Assembly: GCA_013399015.1 (NCBI GenBank)
Contig: VWZX01010081.1
Coordinates: 508,180 to 572,179, forward strand
Source of the DNA: Galbula dea
Lineage: Eukaryota; Chordata; Aves; Piciformes; Galbulidae
Direction of reading: 5' to 3'
DNA: 64,000 nucleotides
Shown here piece by piece: positions 47,975 through 59,426 of this stretch. How positions within the stretch are numbered: position 1 is the stretch's first letter; each line of letters opens with the position of its first letter. The notes beneath the pieces are model-generated. The model did not search any database and was not told the origin of the DNA. It saw only the letters and a program-made list of their open reading frames with translations. A program made the position numbers and the translations under genes.

Positions 47975-49643
47975 TACCTGCCTTTCATATAGAGCTGTAC
48001 TACAATTGTCTTTAGTGCAGAAACTGTGAAGCACTCAGAAGAAAGAGTGTAAATACACATCTGACCCCAGTGAAAAAAAAACCCAACACCTTCTTTCTCA
48101 GTGTAACAACTCGAAGTTTGCTCTCCCAGCATTATTTGTTTAATAGAAATATTTGCTGTACCACCTGGTTCTGGCAGAAAGTCAGAATTTGCATTTATAT
48201 GAGGTAGTTTATCAAATATAACATACAGAAGTCTGTTAAGTACACACTGCATTTTGTTTGTGAGAAAATCTGTTTGTATTTAATGTAGTTTTTAAATTAA
48301 CCTTAATGAAAGCTTCTGAAAATTGTTGTTCTAAGCATTTGAAATATGCAACAAGAAGGAGGGGAAGACATAAACATGTTTTCCATTATATGTTATCAGA
48401 TAGTCCAAAATTACTACAAAAAGAATGTGGGACTTTGTTAAATTAGAAAGATAAGCAAGCATTTAGTTAAAAGGCAAAGGTCTTTAGAAGAGGAAAGCAT
48501 CTGACAGTTAACCCCAACATCTAATGATCTCCTCCCAGCAGCAGTAGAGTGCTGGCAGAATACAGTAAAGGTGTTTAACCACCTCCATGGCTAAGACAAA
48601 GAACATGTTTCACAGAAAGCCCATGAGGGATTCCATGAGGAAGCCCAACCTTCTGAGGCCTGTTGTGGACTCAGGGCCATTGTGAAGATCTTCCCAAGCC
48701 AGGATCAAATTTAACTTGCCCAGAGTTTTACCTTTTGAAAAGGACCAACCTAAACATATGAGCTTTCCAAATGGCCTTAGAAAAGAAAATTGACTCTTAA
48801 TCCCTTCAAATATCAAAACATTATTGTTTTCCTCTGCTCTTTGCTCATTTAACTTTGTCTTTTAGCTGTTTTCTGTTGATAGCTTCACTGGTGACTTCAG
48901 GAAGAACATAGCATAGGGAGAACAAAAAAAAAACCCTGCTGGCATTATGAGTTTTGTTCCATCTTTTCCTCATCTATCCAACTAAATTTATTGTGAAGAA
49001 GGAAAGGATAATGTGGAAAAATTTCCAAACAAGGACAGGCATCAAGAGGACATTTAACATATCAAGTGAGAAGTGAGACTGGAGGAAAGCAGTACCTAAG
49101 TAGCTCACTGAAGAGCTGTTGTAACAATAATCATTCAAACAACAGCAATAAAAGCATCACTGGTAATGATCAAGTGAGGGAAGGAAAATCTGACTAATGA
49201 CTTTGTCTTCCTATTCTGGTAACCCTTTGCATAAAGAAAACTCAGACAAATCAGGTTTTAATCAGAGGGATATTTTTCTGGAAACTCTTCCTTCCCAAAA
49301 CATTCTGGCACTTAACCAGTACTTGAATAACATTCCCACATCAAGTCTCAAGTCAAACTTATTTTTCAGAAGCAACTGCTGGGGACAATAGGAAAATTGA
49401 GGAGTTTTTCTCAGAGTGCCATTACTTTTCTGAGAGAGATAAAAAATGGAGTAATACCTAAGTAGCTGATTAGATGGTCACTGTTGCTAAGATGAACAAT
49501 TTTCAGCTCTAGATGCTGGAAATGGGTAAGAATCAATAAAAGAGACTACCCACAAGTGCCAGGTCTAACCAAGGTGCATCTGTGAAGGTGACCAGGATGT
49601 TGTTGTCCTTACAGACCTGAATTTCAGACCAAGCTGAACAAGT
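47975..49643. other. AT-rich unique sequence, no gene recognised
   Basis: A short minus-strand frame at 47923-48252 overlaps the 20-bp repeat and lacks a domain. No LINE or SINE similarity was noticed. Confidence 0.4.
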
Positions 49644-49910
49644 GACCCAAGGGAATGGCCTGAAGCTGTGCCAGGGGAAGTTCAGCTTAGATATTAGGAA
49701 AAGGTTCTTCACCCAGAGAGTGGTGGGGCATTGGAACAGGCTCCCCAGGGATGCACTTATAGCACCAACTCCTAGGGAATTCAAGAAATATTTGGACAAT
49801 GCTCTTAGACACATGGGGTGATTTTGGGGTTGTCCTATGCATAGACAGGAGCTGGACTTGATGATCCTTGTTGGTTCCTTCCAACTTGGGATATTCTGTT
49901 GTTCTGTGAA
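49644..49910 (+). mobile_element. CR1 LINE, 5'-truncated 3' region
   Basis: This sense copy contains ggaatggcctgaagctgtgc, tcacccagagagtggtgggg, atgcacttatagcaccaact, gctggacttgatgatccttg and gttccttccaacttgg, and ends attctgttgttctgtg. It is the same subtype as the antisense copy at 23539. Confidence 0.94.
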
Positions 49911-51340
49911 GTCTTCATCTAGCTAGGCAGACAACTTCCACTGAGCATCTGAAGCTCCTCTTTGACTCTGTTTAACTCCTGTTCTCTCAGCAATACACTG
50001 GAAAATTAGGACATTCTTGGTTTTCTTCTGGAGCATAATTTAGGCAGAGCAATCTAGTTGTCATCTAGATTGTGGAATACTGGAAATCCTGCTTTGGATC
50101 ACGTCCTCAGTATCTTGTTCAAAGGGAATGATTTCCTATAACTGAGCTGCAGATTGCTGTGCTCATAGGGTGGTCACAGAACATCAGCTCTGCTTCCCAT
50201 TAAAAGTGGAATTTTTAATAGCTGGGAAGGGAAAAAGAAATTAAACAAAAGAAAAAATGGAAAAGTTGTGACATGAAGATATTGCAATAGAGTAGAGACC
50301 AATCCTAAACACCATGTAGGCTCGTTGCCTGTGATGTCCAGGGCTTCTGGGACCCTTTTCAGCTATATCAGGCTAAGAGTAGGTTGGAAAGAGAAAGTTT
50401 GGGAGACTCAGGCTCCCAAAGAGCTTCAACCCTTTGGCTTTCCTGAGATTTCTTGGAGATTGCTAACCAGACACCAACATCTGTGAGAAGCTGTGTGAGC
50501 CCTTTGATCTCCTTCAGCTACCACTTGTAATGGTAATGGGAAGAGCACAGAAACCCTCAAAGCTCCTGTGTTTCATGCTTTTTGGCTTCATAACTGGGAG
50601 CTTGGAAGGTTTAAGAGCTTGACTTGGTTTTCTGTGTTTGCAGGCTCCAAACCATGCATGGGATGGGGGATGTTGACTTCTTCAGTGTTGAAACAGAGCT
50701 GTTGTAGGATCGTTGAGAAGCCAGCCTAGGTGAGGGGAAGACCTCAGAACAATAGCAAAGAGCTTGAGGACATCTTCCATGAATAAGAAAGTTCTTGGCA
50801 TCCATAACAGCCATGCTCTGGAAAGTTCTCTGAGCCTTTTCTAAACAGCTAGAGTCTTCTTAGGCCTTTTATTTTGAGAGATGAAATGAACAGAATTTGT
50901 GTGTTCTTTGGACACTATGGGGAGAGAGAGGGAAATGCACTTTTGGGGATAGGCCAAAAAAATGGTTAAGGCAATTATATACTGTAAAGGAATATGTTAT
51001 TCCAAAAGGAAGAGTTTGGGCCAGATAGAACTGATGACAAATATTTATTTTTCTTCTTTATGCATTTGTCCTCCCAGCAGGCAGGACTTGAAACAGTTCC
51101 TCAGTATTTATATATGATATTTAGGGTGCCATTTTGGTTATATCTAATGCAGAAGTTTTTCACTGGTTAATATAACACACATTTGCTGTAAGAATCTAAA
51201 GCCTACATCCTGGTGGACTGGAACCAACAGACTTTTCAGGCAACTTTGGAAAGAGCTGGGGTTGCATCACTGAAGTGAAACTATGTAAGTTTAAATTAAT
51301 AGGAAAACAAATATACCTGGGAAAAATGCTAGAGCATAGT
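49911..51340. other. Unique sequence, no gene recognised
   Basis: No repeat or recognisable coding sequence was found. AT-rich text lies around 50960-51180. Confidence 0.4.
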
Positions 51341-51577
51341 TGTGCCAGGGGAGGTTCAGGTTGGAAATCAGGAAAAATTTCTTCACTGACAGAGTGGTTA
51401 AGCATTGAAAGAGGCTGTCCAGGGTAGTGGTGAAGTCACCATCCCCAGAGGTGTTCAAAAACCATGTCAAGCTGGCACTTTGTAACGTGGTTTAGTGGCA
51501 TGGTGGTGTTGAGTCGATGGCCGGACTTGATAAACTTAGAGGTCTTTTCCAACCTAAATGATTCTATGGTTCTGTCA
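51341..51577 (+). mobile_element. CR1 LINE, 5'-truncated 3' region
   Basis: This sense copy includes tgtgccaggggaggttcagg, tttcttcactgacagagtgg, tggtgaagtcaccatcccca and ggccggacttgataaactta, with terminal aatgattctatggttctgtc. It retains CpG sites, so it may be relatively young. It shares wording with the copies at 39801 and 61959. Confidence 0.94.
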
Positions 51578-51703
51578 TTAGGGTCAAACCTAAAGATAAG
51601 ACCACATTTAGAAAACAGTCAGCATTCATATATTTGTGTAGATAAGGCAGATTTGGCACAGTATTCAGGGCATAAAAAACCCCCTAGAAGTCAACATGAG
51701 TCT

Positions 51704-51787
51704 AGGGAATCCTGCTGTGGCAGGGGGCTTGGACTAGATGATCTTTCCAGGTCCCTTCCAACTCCTAACATTCTGTGATTCTGTGAA
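51704..51787 (+). mobile_element. CR1 LINE, short 3' fragment
   Basis: It reads gctgtggcagggggcttgga then ctagatgatctttccaggtc and cattctgtgattctgtg. It belongs to a different subtype from the neighbouring copy about 130 bp upstream, so it is a separate insertion in the same orientation. Confidence 0.92.
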
Positions 51788-52458
51788 ACTGAGCTCAGAA
51801 CACCTCTGCCAAGAGATGTAATTCTTGCCTTCATCTCCTTTGGATATCAAGGTTTATTTAGTTTACAAACATATGGGGTTTTAAAACTGTTACAACTGTG
51901 ACCCCAATGTAGAAGCTGCAGACACACAAGAGGTTAAGATTAGAGGAGGCCAGAAATGTTCTAACAGAAACAGAATTCTGCATTTTAGCCAGGATTAGTT
52001 GAGACAACTGAGCCTTACAACATCATCCTGCCAGGTGAAAAACTGACTCACTTGACAAGAACAGTACTGCTGGGATGAAACCTTTTGAAATATGTTTACA
52101 TTATGGAGTGTTATGATTACCATGAAAAGATGTGATAAGGACAATGGTGCCTTTCAATTGCCCAGGCAAAGGGAGGGTCCTTTGGGAGCCACTACCTTCC
52201 CTGGGTTTATCAAAGTGGTGAGGAAATACTCACTTCTCTACAGCAGGGTTGCTTATGGCCTCATGTCTTACCCCAGGATGCTCAGTATAACCTGTGCTTT
52301 TTCAGAAGTTCATCAAAATTAAAGTATAAATGTTTTATAGTTAAACTTCATTTAAAAATGGTATTATAATAATAATCAAAGTCTAACCAAATCTTGGTTT
52401 GTCAGAATATTGCCTGCTGGTTATGAAACCAGTGCTCAAATAATATAACACTACTAAT
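51788..52458. other. Unique sequence, no gene recognised
   Basis: No repeat or gene is seen before the purine array that starts at about 52459. Confidence 0.4.
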
Positions 52459-52704
52459 AAGAAAGAAAAAGGAGGAACGAAGGAGGAAAGGAGGAAAGGA
52501 GGAAAGGAGAAGAAGGAGGAAAGGAGGAGGAGAAGGAGAAGGAGAAGGAGAAGGAGAAGAAGGAGAAGGAGAAGGAGAAGGAGAAGGAGAAGGAGAAGGA
52601 GAAGGAGAAGGAGAAGGAGAAGGAGAAGGAGAAGGAGAAGGAGAAGGAGAAGGAGGAGAAGGAGGAGAAGGAGGAGAAGGAGGAGAAGGAGGAGAAGGAG
52701 GAGA
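52459..52704. repeat. Purine microsatellite, (GGAGAA)n and variants
   Basis: This is about 245 bp of almost pure A/G on the plus strand. It opens with aggaggaaaggaggaaagg units, moves to a long perfect ggagaa hexamer run (about 52530-52650), and ends in ggaggagaa nonamers. The minus-strand leucine-rich and PS-rich frames across it are translations of the repeat. Confidence 0.97.
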
Positions 52705-53124
52705 GAATATACTAATAACAACAATAATAATGATTATCAAGATGATGATAATAAATAAACCCCATGTCTATATATCTTCTTGCACAATAAAACCCCTGCC
52801 ACAACATGCAAACAGTCAGACAGATAAGCAATACAATCCTTTGCCCAAACACTACTATGTGCTCAGTTAAAGAATCTGGAATTTTGGCTGAATTCACATA
52901 GCCACTGAGGATTATATGGCCAGAAACCTAGATTACAAATCAAAGAGCACTCAAGAGCACATGTATATGTTCCAGTTATGAAAGCTGCTTAAAAGTCATC
53001 TATGAGGTTAAAAAATAAAAGCAAAACTGATGGGGAGATCCTCAAAGCATGTCTCTGGATTGACAGGTCAGAGGTTAAATCCAGATGAGGGTCACTCAAG
53101 CCTGGTGTTAGTCTAAATGAGTAG
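52705..53124. other. Unique sequence with a short AAT/GAT run
   Basis: A degenerate aataataatgat and gatgatgataataaat run lies at about 52716-52757, directly next to the purine array. No gene is recognised in the rest. Confidence 0.45.
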
Positions 53125-53400
53125 AGCATTAACGCTGAGAAATCCTCACGATGAGCTCACCACCTGTCTGCTGCAGAGATCGACCCGTGCAGGGCCACTT
53201 CTAACTAGGGCTTTACTTGGGCTCACAGTACTTACAAGGCTGCTAACTAGGGAGGATGAAGTAGGTAATCTGGCTTTCCTTTTCAATCACCGTTACTAGC
53301 CTTAAATTACTTCTGTCTGTTGCCTCTAAAAAAGGCACCGATTTGCAGCGCAAGTGCGGCAGAATGCTTGTACTTAGGAACTACGACAGCGGTTTCAGTA
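53125..53400. promoter_or_regulatory. CpG cluster beside a pyrimidine tract
   Basis: About ten CpG sites occur in some 275 bp, including gatcgacccgtg and cgcaagtgcgg. The sequence is repeat-free. A short plus-strand frame (53117-53299) has no motif. It may be a conserved or unmethylated element, but no promoter motif can be assigned. Confidence 0.25.
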
Positions 53401-53440
53401 CAGCCTGGCTTTGCCTGGGGACCCTCCCCAGGAAAACAGC

Positions 53441-53972
53441 ACAACTTCTTTTTTCTTTGTTGTTTTCTTTCTTTCCTTTTTCTTCTTTTTCTCTTCTTTA
53501 TTTTTTTCCACTTTTTCCTTTTCCCTGTTTCTTTTTTCTTTTTTTTCCCCCTTTTCCTTATTTTCTTTTTCCTGTTCCTTTTTCCTTTAATTATTTTTTC
53601 CTTTTCCTTATTTTTTCTTTTTTCTTTATCTTCTTTTTGTCTTCTGTCTTTTTTCTTTTTTCCTTTTTCTTATTTTTTCTCCTATTTATTTTCATTTATT
53701 CTTTTTCTTCTTTTTGTCTTTTTTCTTTTTTTTCTTCTAATACTTTTTCTTTCTGTTCTTTTTCTTCTCCTTCTTTTCCCTTTTTTCCCTTTTCTTGTTT
53801 TCTTTGTTTTTTCTTTCTTTTCATCTTTTTTCTTCTTTTCTTTTTTTTTTTACTTATTTTCTCCTTTTTTTTTCTTTCCCCTTTTTTCTTCTTTCTCTTC
53901 TCTCTTTTTTTATTCTTCATTTTCTTTTCTTTTTATTTTTTATTTCTTTTCTTTTTTCTTTTTCCTTTTTAT
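53441..53972. repeat. Long pyrimidine-rich (T>C) tract
   Basis: About 530 bp are nearly all T and C on the plus strand, with occasional A or G, mostly short alternations of tttt, cttt and ctcc. The 229- and 235-codon plus-strand frames here consist of F, L, S and P and are not genes. The tract lies in the opposite purine/pyrimidine orientation to its neighbours at 52459 and 58545. Confidence 0.96.
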
Positions 53973-56018
53973 GAGATGTCCATATTTCATTTGTACAAGA
54001 GAGGACTGAAAAAGATAAAAAAAAAAGGATTTCTGGAAGCTGTAAAGTGACCATCATAGCAGTTTTGACAACACCAACGTTTCGATCCTGATCTCAAATA
54101 GCAGAATACCTTCTGGCTACAAAACAAAGCTTAGCATAACACCAAAGGGTTAAACCAACCAACACTTAAAGGAAAGAGAAACAAATCTCTTAAGACACAT
54201 ATTCTATTATTTGCTTCAAATGGGTAGAGTTGATCTAAACTTGTTACCATTCACTAAAAGATCAAATTTGCCACAGAAGGTACACACTTTGCAAGTGGCT
54301 AACAGCTAATCTCAGAGCACTAATAGGTTTAACCTTGTATATTCATAGCCATTTAAAAGTGGTACGGTTTGAAGGTCGACTCTGCTGTTTGACTGTAAAG
54401 GGGAAGCAAAGAAAGGAATAAAAATTAGAAAGAATTAATTCTTCAAAAAGTTTTTACAAATCAAAACCCTGCAGTTTCACACTGAGAACAAAAGAAGCAT
54501 ATTAAACACCAAAGTTTATCAAGACAAATTAGGTCCCAGTTTCAAATTTTCTTTAATCTTTTGCATCTGAACCGGTTTTTTTGCCTCATGCTGTTTTCCC
54601 TAGTTAAATGTTAAAATGAATCCTAGCCAATGCCATTGACTTCCTCCCTTAAAAATATTGAGACACATAATAAAAAATTAATTACTTCCCCTAATTTCCG
54701 TGTGATTCTTTAAAAAGATGTAAAATTCATTTAAAGTAAGTGGTGACTTTGTCTTTGAAGATCACGACAATTAACATGGATCAAAGCTTAGGTTCTGTAA
54801 CGATGATAGCTTATTAGCATAATGAAATTAACTTAGAGACAAGAATCTTTAATAGGTACAACAAAAACCCTTTAATAATACTTGAAGAAAATTATGTATT
54901 TGCTAGAAGTACAACAGTTTCAGACTTTCTATCCAATTAATAAGTTGTTAATTAACTCCTTTTCCAAACAATGTGCACTTTAAGTTAACATCTGCCCATT
55001 GGATAACACTTTCCTGGGGTATTTCTCTTTTCATATACTGGAGGACTGCAACACTCTTTTCCTGGGAATTCCTAGTAGGACTATTCTTATATTAGGGAAA
55101 CAAGACCCAAATATAGTCATAGGTTTCTCTATCCAGCCAATTAATAGAAATCAATCAATCAATAAGTAATGGCAGCTTATTTCAAAGCTGGGGAGGAGGA
55201 ATGGCTAATTCCTGAATTATGACTGCATTGTTTGTGGCTGTGTGTAGTTTTCAGGTTTCTTTGCATTTTCAATTCCAATCATTTTCTGCTGTTTATATCC
55301 CTCTGCAAAATGGTTCTCTGCTGACTAAAGCCATATATGGACCTGACTTGGGAGCAATTTTCATATTTGATTTTCTCTCTTTTTTTTTTTTTTTTAATAT
55401 CTATTTATAGTTCCATGTGACAAGATTTTTACAGTTGCCTTGTAAGATTGTAAATCAGTAACTGTTGGTTTTGAAGATCTGGAGGGGGAAGGTTGTTCAC
55501 CCAAGAAAATAAAAATAGATTCTGATGTACAAAAAGAGTATTTTAATAGACAGCAGAATTCTACTGCAGAACAAGAAGGGCTTTCAGCACTTGAATTTTT
55601 AAGTAACATGACACTTTTTGGTTTAGGGGCTTCTGGTTTTGGGGGATCAAAAATTTCACAGAGCATCTTGCAAGTGGCTTTGGAGAATGCATGTGACTGT
55701 GCACTGCTCTGATAGGCTTCTGCATGGACCTCTTAGGCCAGTGATGGAACAATTAAATAGGTCTTTTTTTTTAACATAAATGAGTTATGATATTCTGTTG
55801 GGTCAAGGATCCATGTTTGAATAAATCCTTCATTCCAGTACCTTTGCATTTCATCTGGCAAATTCTAAGCAAGTCAAGAATTTATGAGAGTTGGAAACAA
55901 CAACAAAAAAATATGTCTGCCATTCTGCTCAAGGCCACACAGGCTGAACTCATTTTGAGTAGCATGGAAGCCAGGAAGGTATCTCCTGAGCATCACACTG
56001 GGACATGATTCCATCTCT
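53973..56018. other. AT-rich unique sequence, possible regulatory segment
   Basis: From about 54540 to 55000 the sequence is AT-rich and repeat-free, with strings such as aaaaaattaattacttcccc and cttattagcataatgaaatt, typical of conserved noncoding elements. A poly-T run lies at 55380-55396. No coding gene is recognised; a minus-strand frame at 55394-55666 has no motif. Confidence 0.3.
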
Positions 56019-56175
56019 TCATGTATAATAGAATATTATATATGTATGTATAAAATAATATTATATACATGTGTAAAATATTATATGTAAAAATAATATC
56101 AAGTATTGATAAAACAATATATTAAATTACACATAAATATGTTTAATTACTAAATTATAATTATTAATAATAATC
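56019..56175. repeat. AT-rich block (TA/AAT rich)
   Basis: Roughly 150 bp are almost all A and T, with many tatata and ataata runs and few G or C. It is a possible DNA-unwinding or matrix-attachment-like segment, but its function is unknown. Confidence 0.7.
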
Positions 56176-56920
56176 TCAGAAATCTTCTTTCCTTTTTCTT
56201 ACTAATAGCAAAGAAACAATTAAAAAAAACAACATCAAACAAAAAAACCCAAATCCAAAACTCAGCCTAACCATGGGAGCCTTTCTAAGGTGTTGGGCTT
56301 TTTTGTTTTTCCTTTTTTACTTTGGCTATTTTTTATGTGGCTGTAAATTGACAATCAAAACCTCTGTGAACAAACCTTTTTGTGCAACACCCAGCCCAAA
56401 CTCTTCCAGTCACTCTTGGCTAAGGTCAAGATCTCTATTTCTGATCATGTATGGCTCTGGCCAGGCTCCTCTGAGCTCATGGTATGTGGCTGTTAGAGCA
56501 GAGACACCTCTGAAAGTAGATAAAAGATGAGTCCTGGTGCATGCCTTCACATGACATTATTAGAATTAGGATTTGCTAGTTCAACACCACCTTGAGCACA
56601 ACTTAACTAGCTACAGCCAAATCTTGTGTCCTCTGGAATAAGATCCTTATGAATAACAACTAATTAATACTCAACCCAGGCTTTACTGCCCACTGAAACA
56701 CCCTTCCATTTGGGATGGAAGCAAGATGCAGTTAAACAACTTACATGGAAACTGTATGACAGTAGAAGGAAACTGAGGAAACTTCTGTGTTCTGCACACC
56801 CAGAGACAATACCTCTAACTCTGCCCAAAGGCTGTTGTTTCTTTACTGAGCATAACTGTGCAATATGGCAATTACACCTGTAGCTGAATGAAATTCCTTT
56901 TTAATTTGGCATTTGGAAAT
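56176..56920. other. Unique sequence, no gene recognised
   Basis: An A-rich and C-interrupted run lies at 56218-56255. A plus-strand frame at 56273-56530 starts with a hydrophobic stretch (FFLFYFGYFL) but has no further motif, and is probably chance. Confidence 0.4.
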
Positions 56921-57176
56921 GGTGATGGGTTTAAACTAAAAGAGGGAAGATTTAGACTAAATGAAAGGAGGAAATTTTTTATTATAAGGTTGGTGAGAGC
57001 CTATCCCAGGTTGCCCAGAGAGGTAGGAGATGTCCCATCCTTAGAACCATTCCACCTCAGGTTGTCTGGGGCTCTGAGCAACCTGATCTAGGTGCAGTTG
57101 CCCCTGCTGACTGCAGGGAGGTTGGATTAGATGACCTTGAAAAGCTCCTTCCAATCCCAATCATTCCATGACTCTC
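56921..57176 (+). mobile_element. CR1 LINE, 5'-truncated 3' region
   Basis: This sense copy begins ggtgatgggtttaaactaaa and continues with agagaggtaggagatgtccc, cttagaaccattccacctca, and ggttggattagatgaccttg, closing with atcattccatgactct. It is the same subtype as those at 7101, 11131 and 59427. Confidence 0.94.
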
Positions 57177-58544
57177 TGGAAGTTGTGGGAGGTTTATTGA
57201 CACAAGTCAGAATTTATCATTTTTCAACTTTTCTCCTGAAATATCAAAGGCTGAAAATCCTTATTTGGAAACAAGAAAGAGCAAGAGTTTTGTATTACAA
57301 GTTGTCCTGTGGGGTCTGGCAGCAGTTTCCCATGAGCTCATCATAACTCATCCAAGACTCCTGACTAACAACAAGAGCAATGGGGACAGCAGAAGAGGTG
57401 GCAGATGTTGGCCCCATTTTTCCCAATAGTTTCCAAGTCTACCTTGTTCCCCAGCTCTGGGGCAGCTCTGGCACCAAAACTGCTGTAAGGATTAGAAATA
57501 TTAGGGGCTTTGTAGCCAGAAGATCCTTCCTGAAGAATAAGAACCCAAAAAGTCAGTAGGATTTAGGGCCATGCCCTAGGGAAGTCCCCATTAGCAACCA
57601 ACATGGGTGGCTGAGCTTTCCAGAAACTGAATCCACCCACTTCCAGCAGAATCTTTCTAAAAACAAAGACATTTCCTTTTAACTACTTGCTTTTGGCACA
57701 TCAGGATTTTTGGGGGTAAAACATTTCCAAATTGTTAATCCATCTGATAATGTCTCAGTTCCAAGTTCCTCAGTATCCAAGAAACACAATACAACCTTGG
57801 CTGGGAAGTGTAGTCAAAAGAACATCGTCACCTATTGCCTTTCCTGCATACTTCCATGGCATACCTATTTTTCCCTGGATGACTCCCAAAAAGTCTCTCT
57901 CCTTGCTTAGTAAAATCCAATACCTTAGCTGTCCTAGACACTAGGAGTGCAGGCCAGAAACATTACAGGGTCTTCAAAATAAGTCATTGTTTTTCTTTAT
58001 AAGAGGGGGGGAAAAGAAGATCAGGCTCATCTCTGAAACTAAGAAATGCACTTATTGGTCCAAATTTTGAGGCAATCTTCAGACTTAGGTTATATACAAG
58101 GTTCCTCTGAAGTTTTACTAGAGGTTGATGCAATGCCAGAAGATACTAATTTCTTACTTTTAAGTGAATGACCACTCCCAGAGAGCTGCCAACTATGAGT
58201 TTCCTTTATGGTACTAGAAAGCTTGCCAGGATAACCTCAGTAAAGAACAATGCTGATAAATACCTTGCTTTAAAGATAATCACTGCAGCACTTCCATTGT
58301 TCACACATGGGTATGTCTTCTGGTCAGCAGAATATATTTTCCTTGTTCAATTTCTCCTTCCAATGTGGTATTCCAGACATTTTTTTTGTTTTGGAAACAG
58401 AATATGACTAAATCATGAGTACCTAGGCAATGCTGTTGATCAGCTTGATACACTAGACACATGAGGGAATGTTTTCCAGTTTGTATAACAGTTTTTTCTT
58501 TGTCCACCCTGTTTCAAATTATCTCTACAGAATATGAGAGGAAA
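57177..58544. other. Unique sequence, no gene recognised
   Basis: Short plus-strand frames at 57710-57944 and 58168-58407 lack motifs. No repeat was seen before the purine array. Confidence 0.4.
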
Positions 58545-58912
58545 GGGAGAAAAGGGAGAAAATGGAGAAAAGGGAGAAAAGGGAGAAAAGGGAGAAAAGG
58601 GAGAAAAGGAACCCAAGAAAAACAAGAATAAGGAATGGAAGAGGAGGAAAAGGGAAAAATGAAAAGGAGGAAAAGGGAAAAGTGCGAAAAGGGAAAAGGG
58701 GGAAAAGGGAAAAGGGGGAAAAGGGAAAAGGGGGAAAAGGGAAAAGGGGGAAAAGGAGAAAGAGAGAGGAGGAAAAGAGAGGAGGAAAAGAGGAGGAAAA
58801 GAGAGGAGGAAAAGAGAGGAGGAAAAGAGAGGAGGAAAAAAGAGGAGGAAAAAAGAGAGGAGAAAAAAGAGAGGAGAAAAAAGAGAAAAGGAGAAGGAAA
58901 AAAAAAGAGGTA
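58545..58912. repeat. Complex purine minisatellite
   Basis: This array has three zones. Seven 9-bp gggagaaaa units lie at 58545-58607, one of them variant. After a degenerate middle come four perfect 16-bp gggaaaagggggaaaa units at 58691-58754. Then a run of roughly 13-bp agaggaggaaaag variants reaches about 58860, fading into agaaaagg. The G-run spacing of the middle zone fits a G-quadruplex pattern. The lysine, glutamate and glycine frames here are artefacts. Confidence 0.96.
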
Positions 58913-59426
58913 GGTCTATTTTTCACTGAATATTCCCTTTAAAATATCCCCCTTCCCCATTAGTGTGATGGTGTTCTTTCAGTGATTCTGTTTCACACTT
59001 CTTTTGAATGTCTTCCTCCCCTCATGCAGAAAACCCACAAGCACACAATTTCTTGTCTTTAACATTGCAACTAAGCAAAAAATGTTTCCCCCTTTCTCCC
59101 CAACCCTGCTGCAAAGTTGGAAGTGTTGCTACAGATGTTTGTGTGCAGCAGGGAAAGAATAACCAGGTAGAAGAGCAACAGGTAGTCTGTTATATTCCAG
59201 CTCTGGGAGTGCTATGGGTTCTCTTCTTCCTTTAGAGTAGCCACAGAGGTAGGAGAAGACAAAACTACTGCAGGTTATGGCCTGAAGGCCACATACCACT
59301 AGAGGAATACAATCCACATAGGCTTCAGGTAAAGGCATCATTTCCTCTTTTTTCACTGAATGATTGGAAAAGAGCTGTAGAGGTCTTCTAAAATAAAGAC
59401 CTAAAGGTTTTGGACCCATATGAATT
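58913..59426. other. Unique sequence, no gene recognised
   Basis: No repeat or gene is recognised. A minus-strand frame at 59129-59419 is motif-free. Confidence 0.4.

Noticed and set aside
52383..52740. Leucine-rich and PS-rich minus-strand frames
   Set aside because: They are the translated GGAGAA microsatellite.
53320..54050. 229- and 235-codon plus-strand frames
   Set aside because: They translate the T/C-rich tract into F, L, S and P only, with no domain. Their length comes from the absence of purines needed for stop codons.
56273..56530. Hydrophobic N-terminal frame as a membrane protein
   Set aside because: The hydrophobic run comes from a T-rich stretch, and the rest shows no family resemblance.
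58525..58942. Lysine/glutamate/glycine-rich frames on the plus strand and F/S/P-rich frames on the minus strand
   Set aside because: They are translations of the purine minisatellite.
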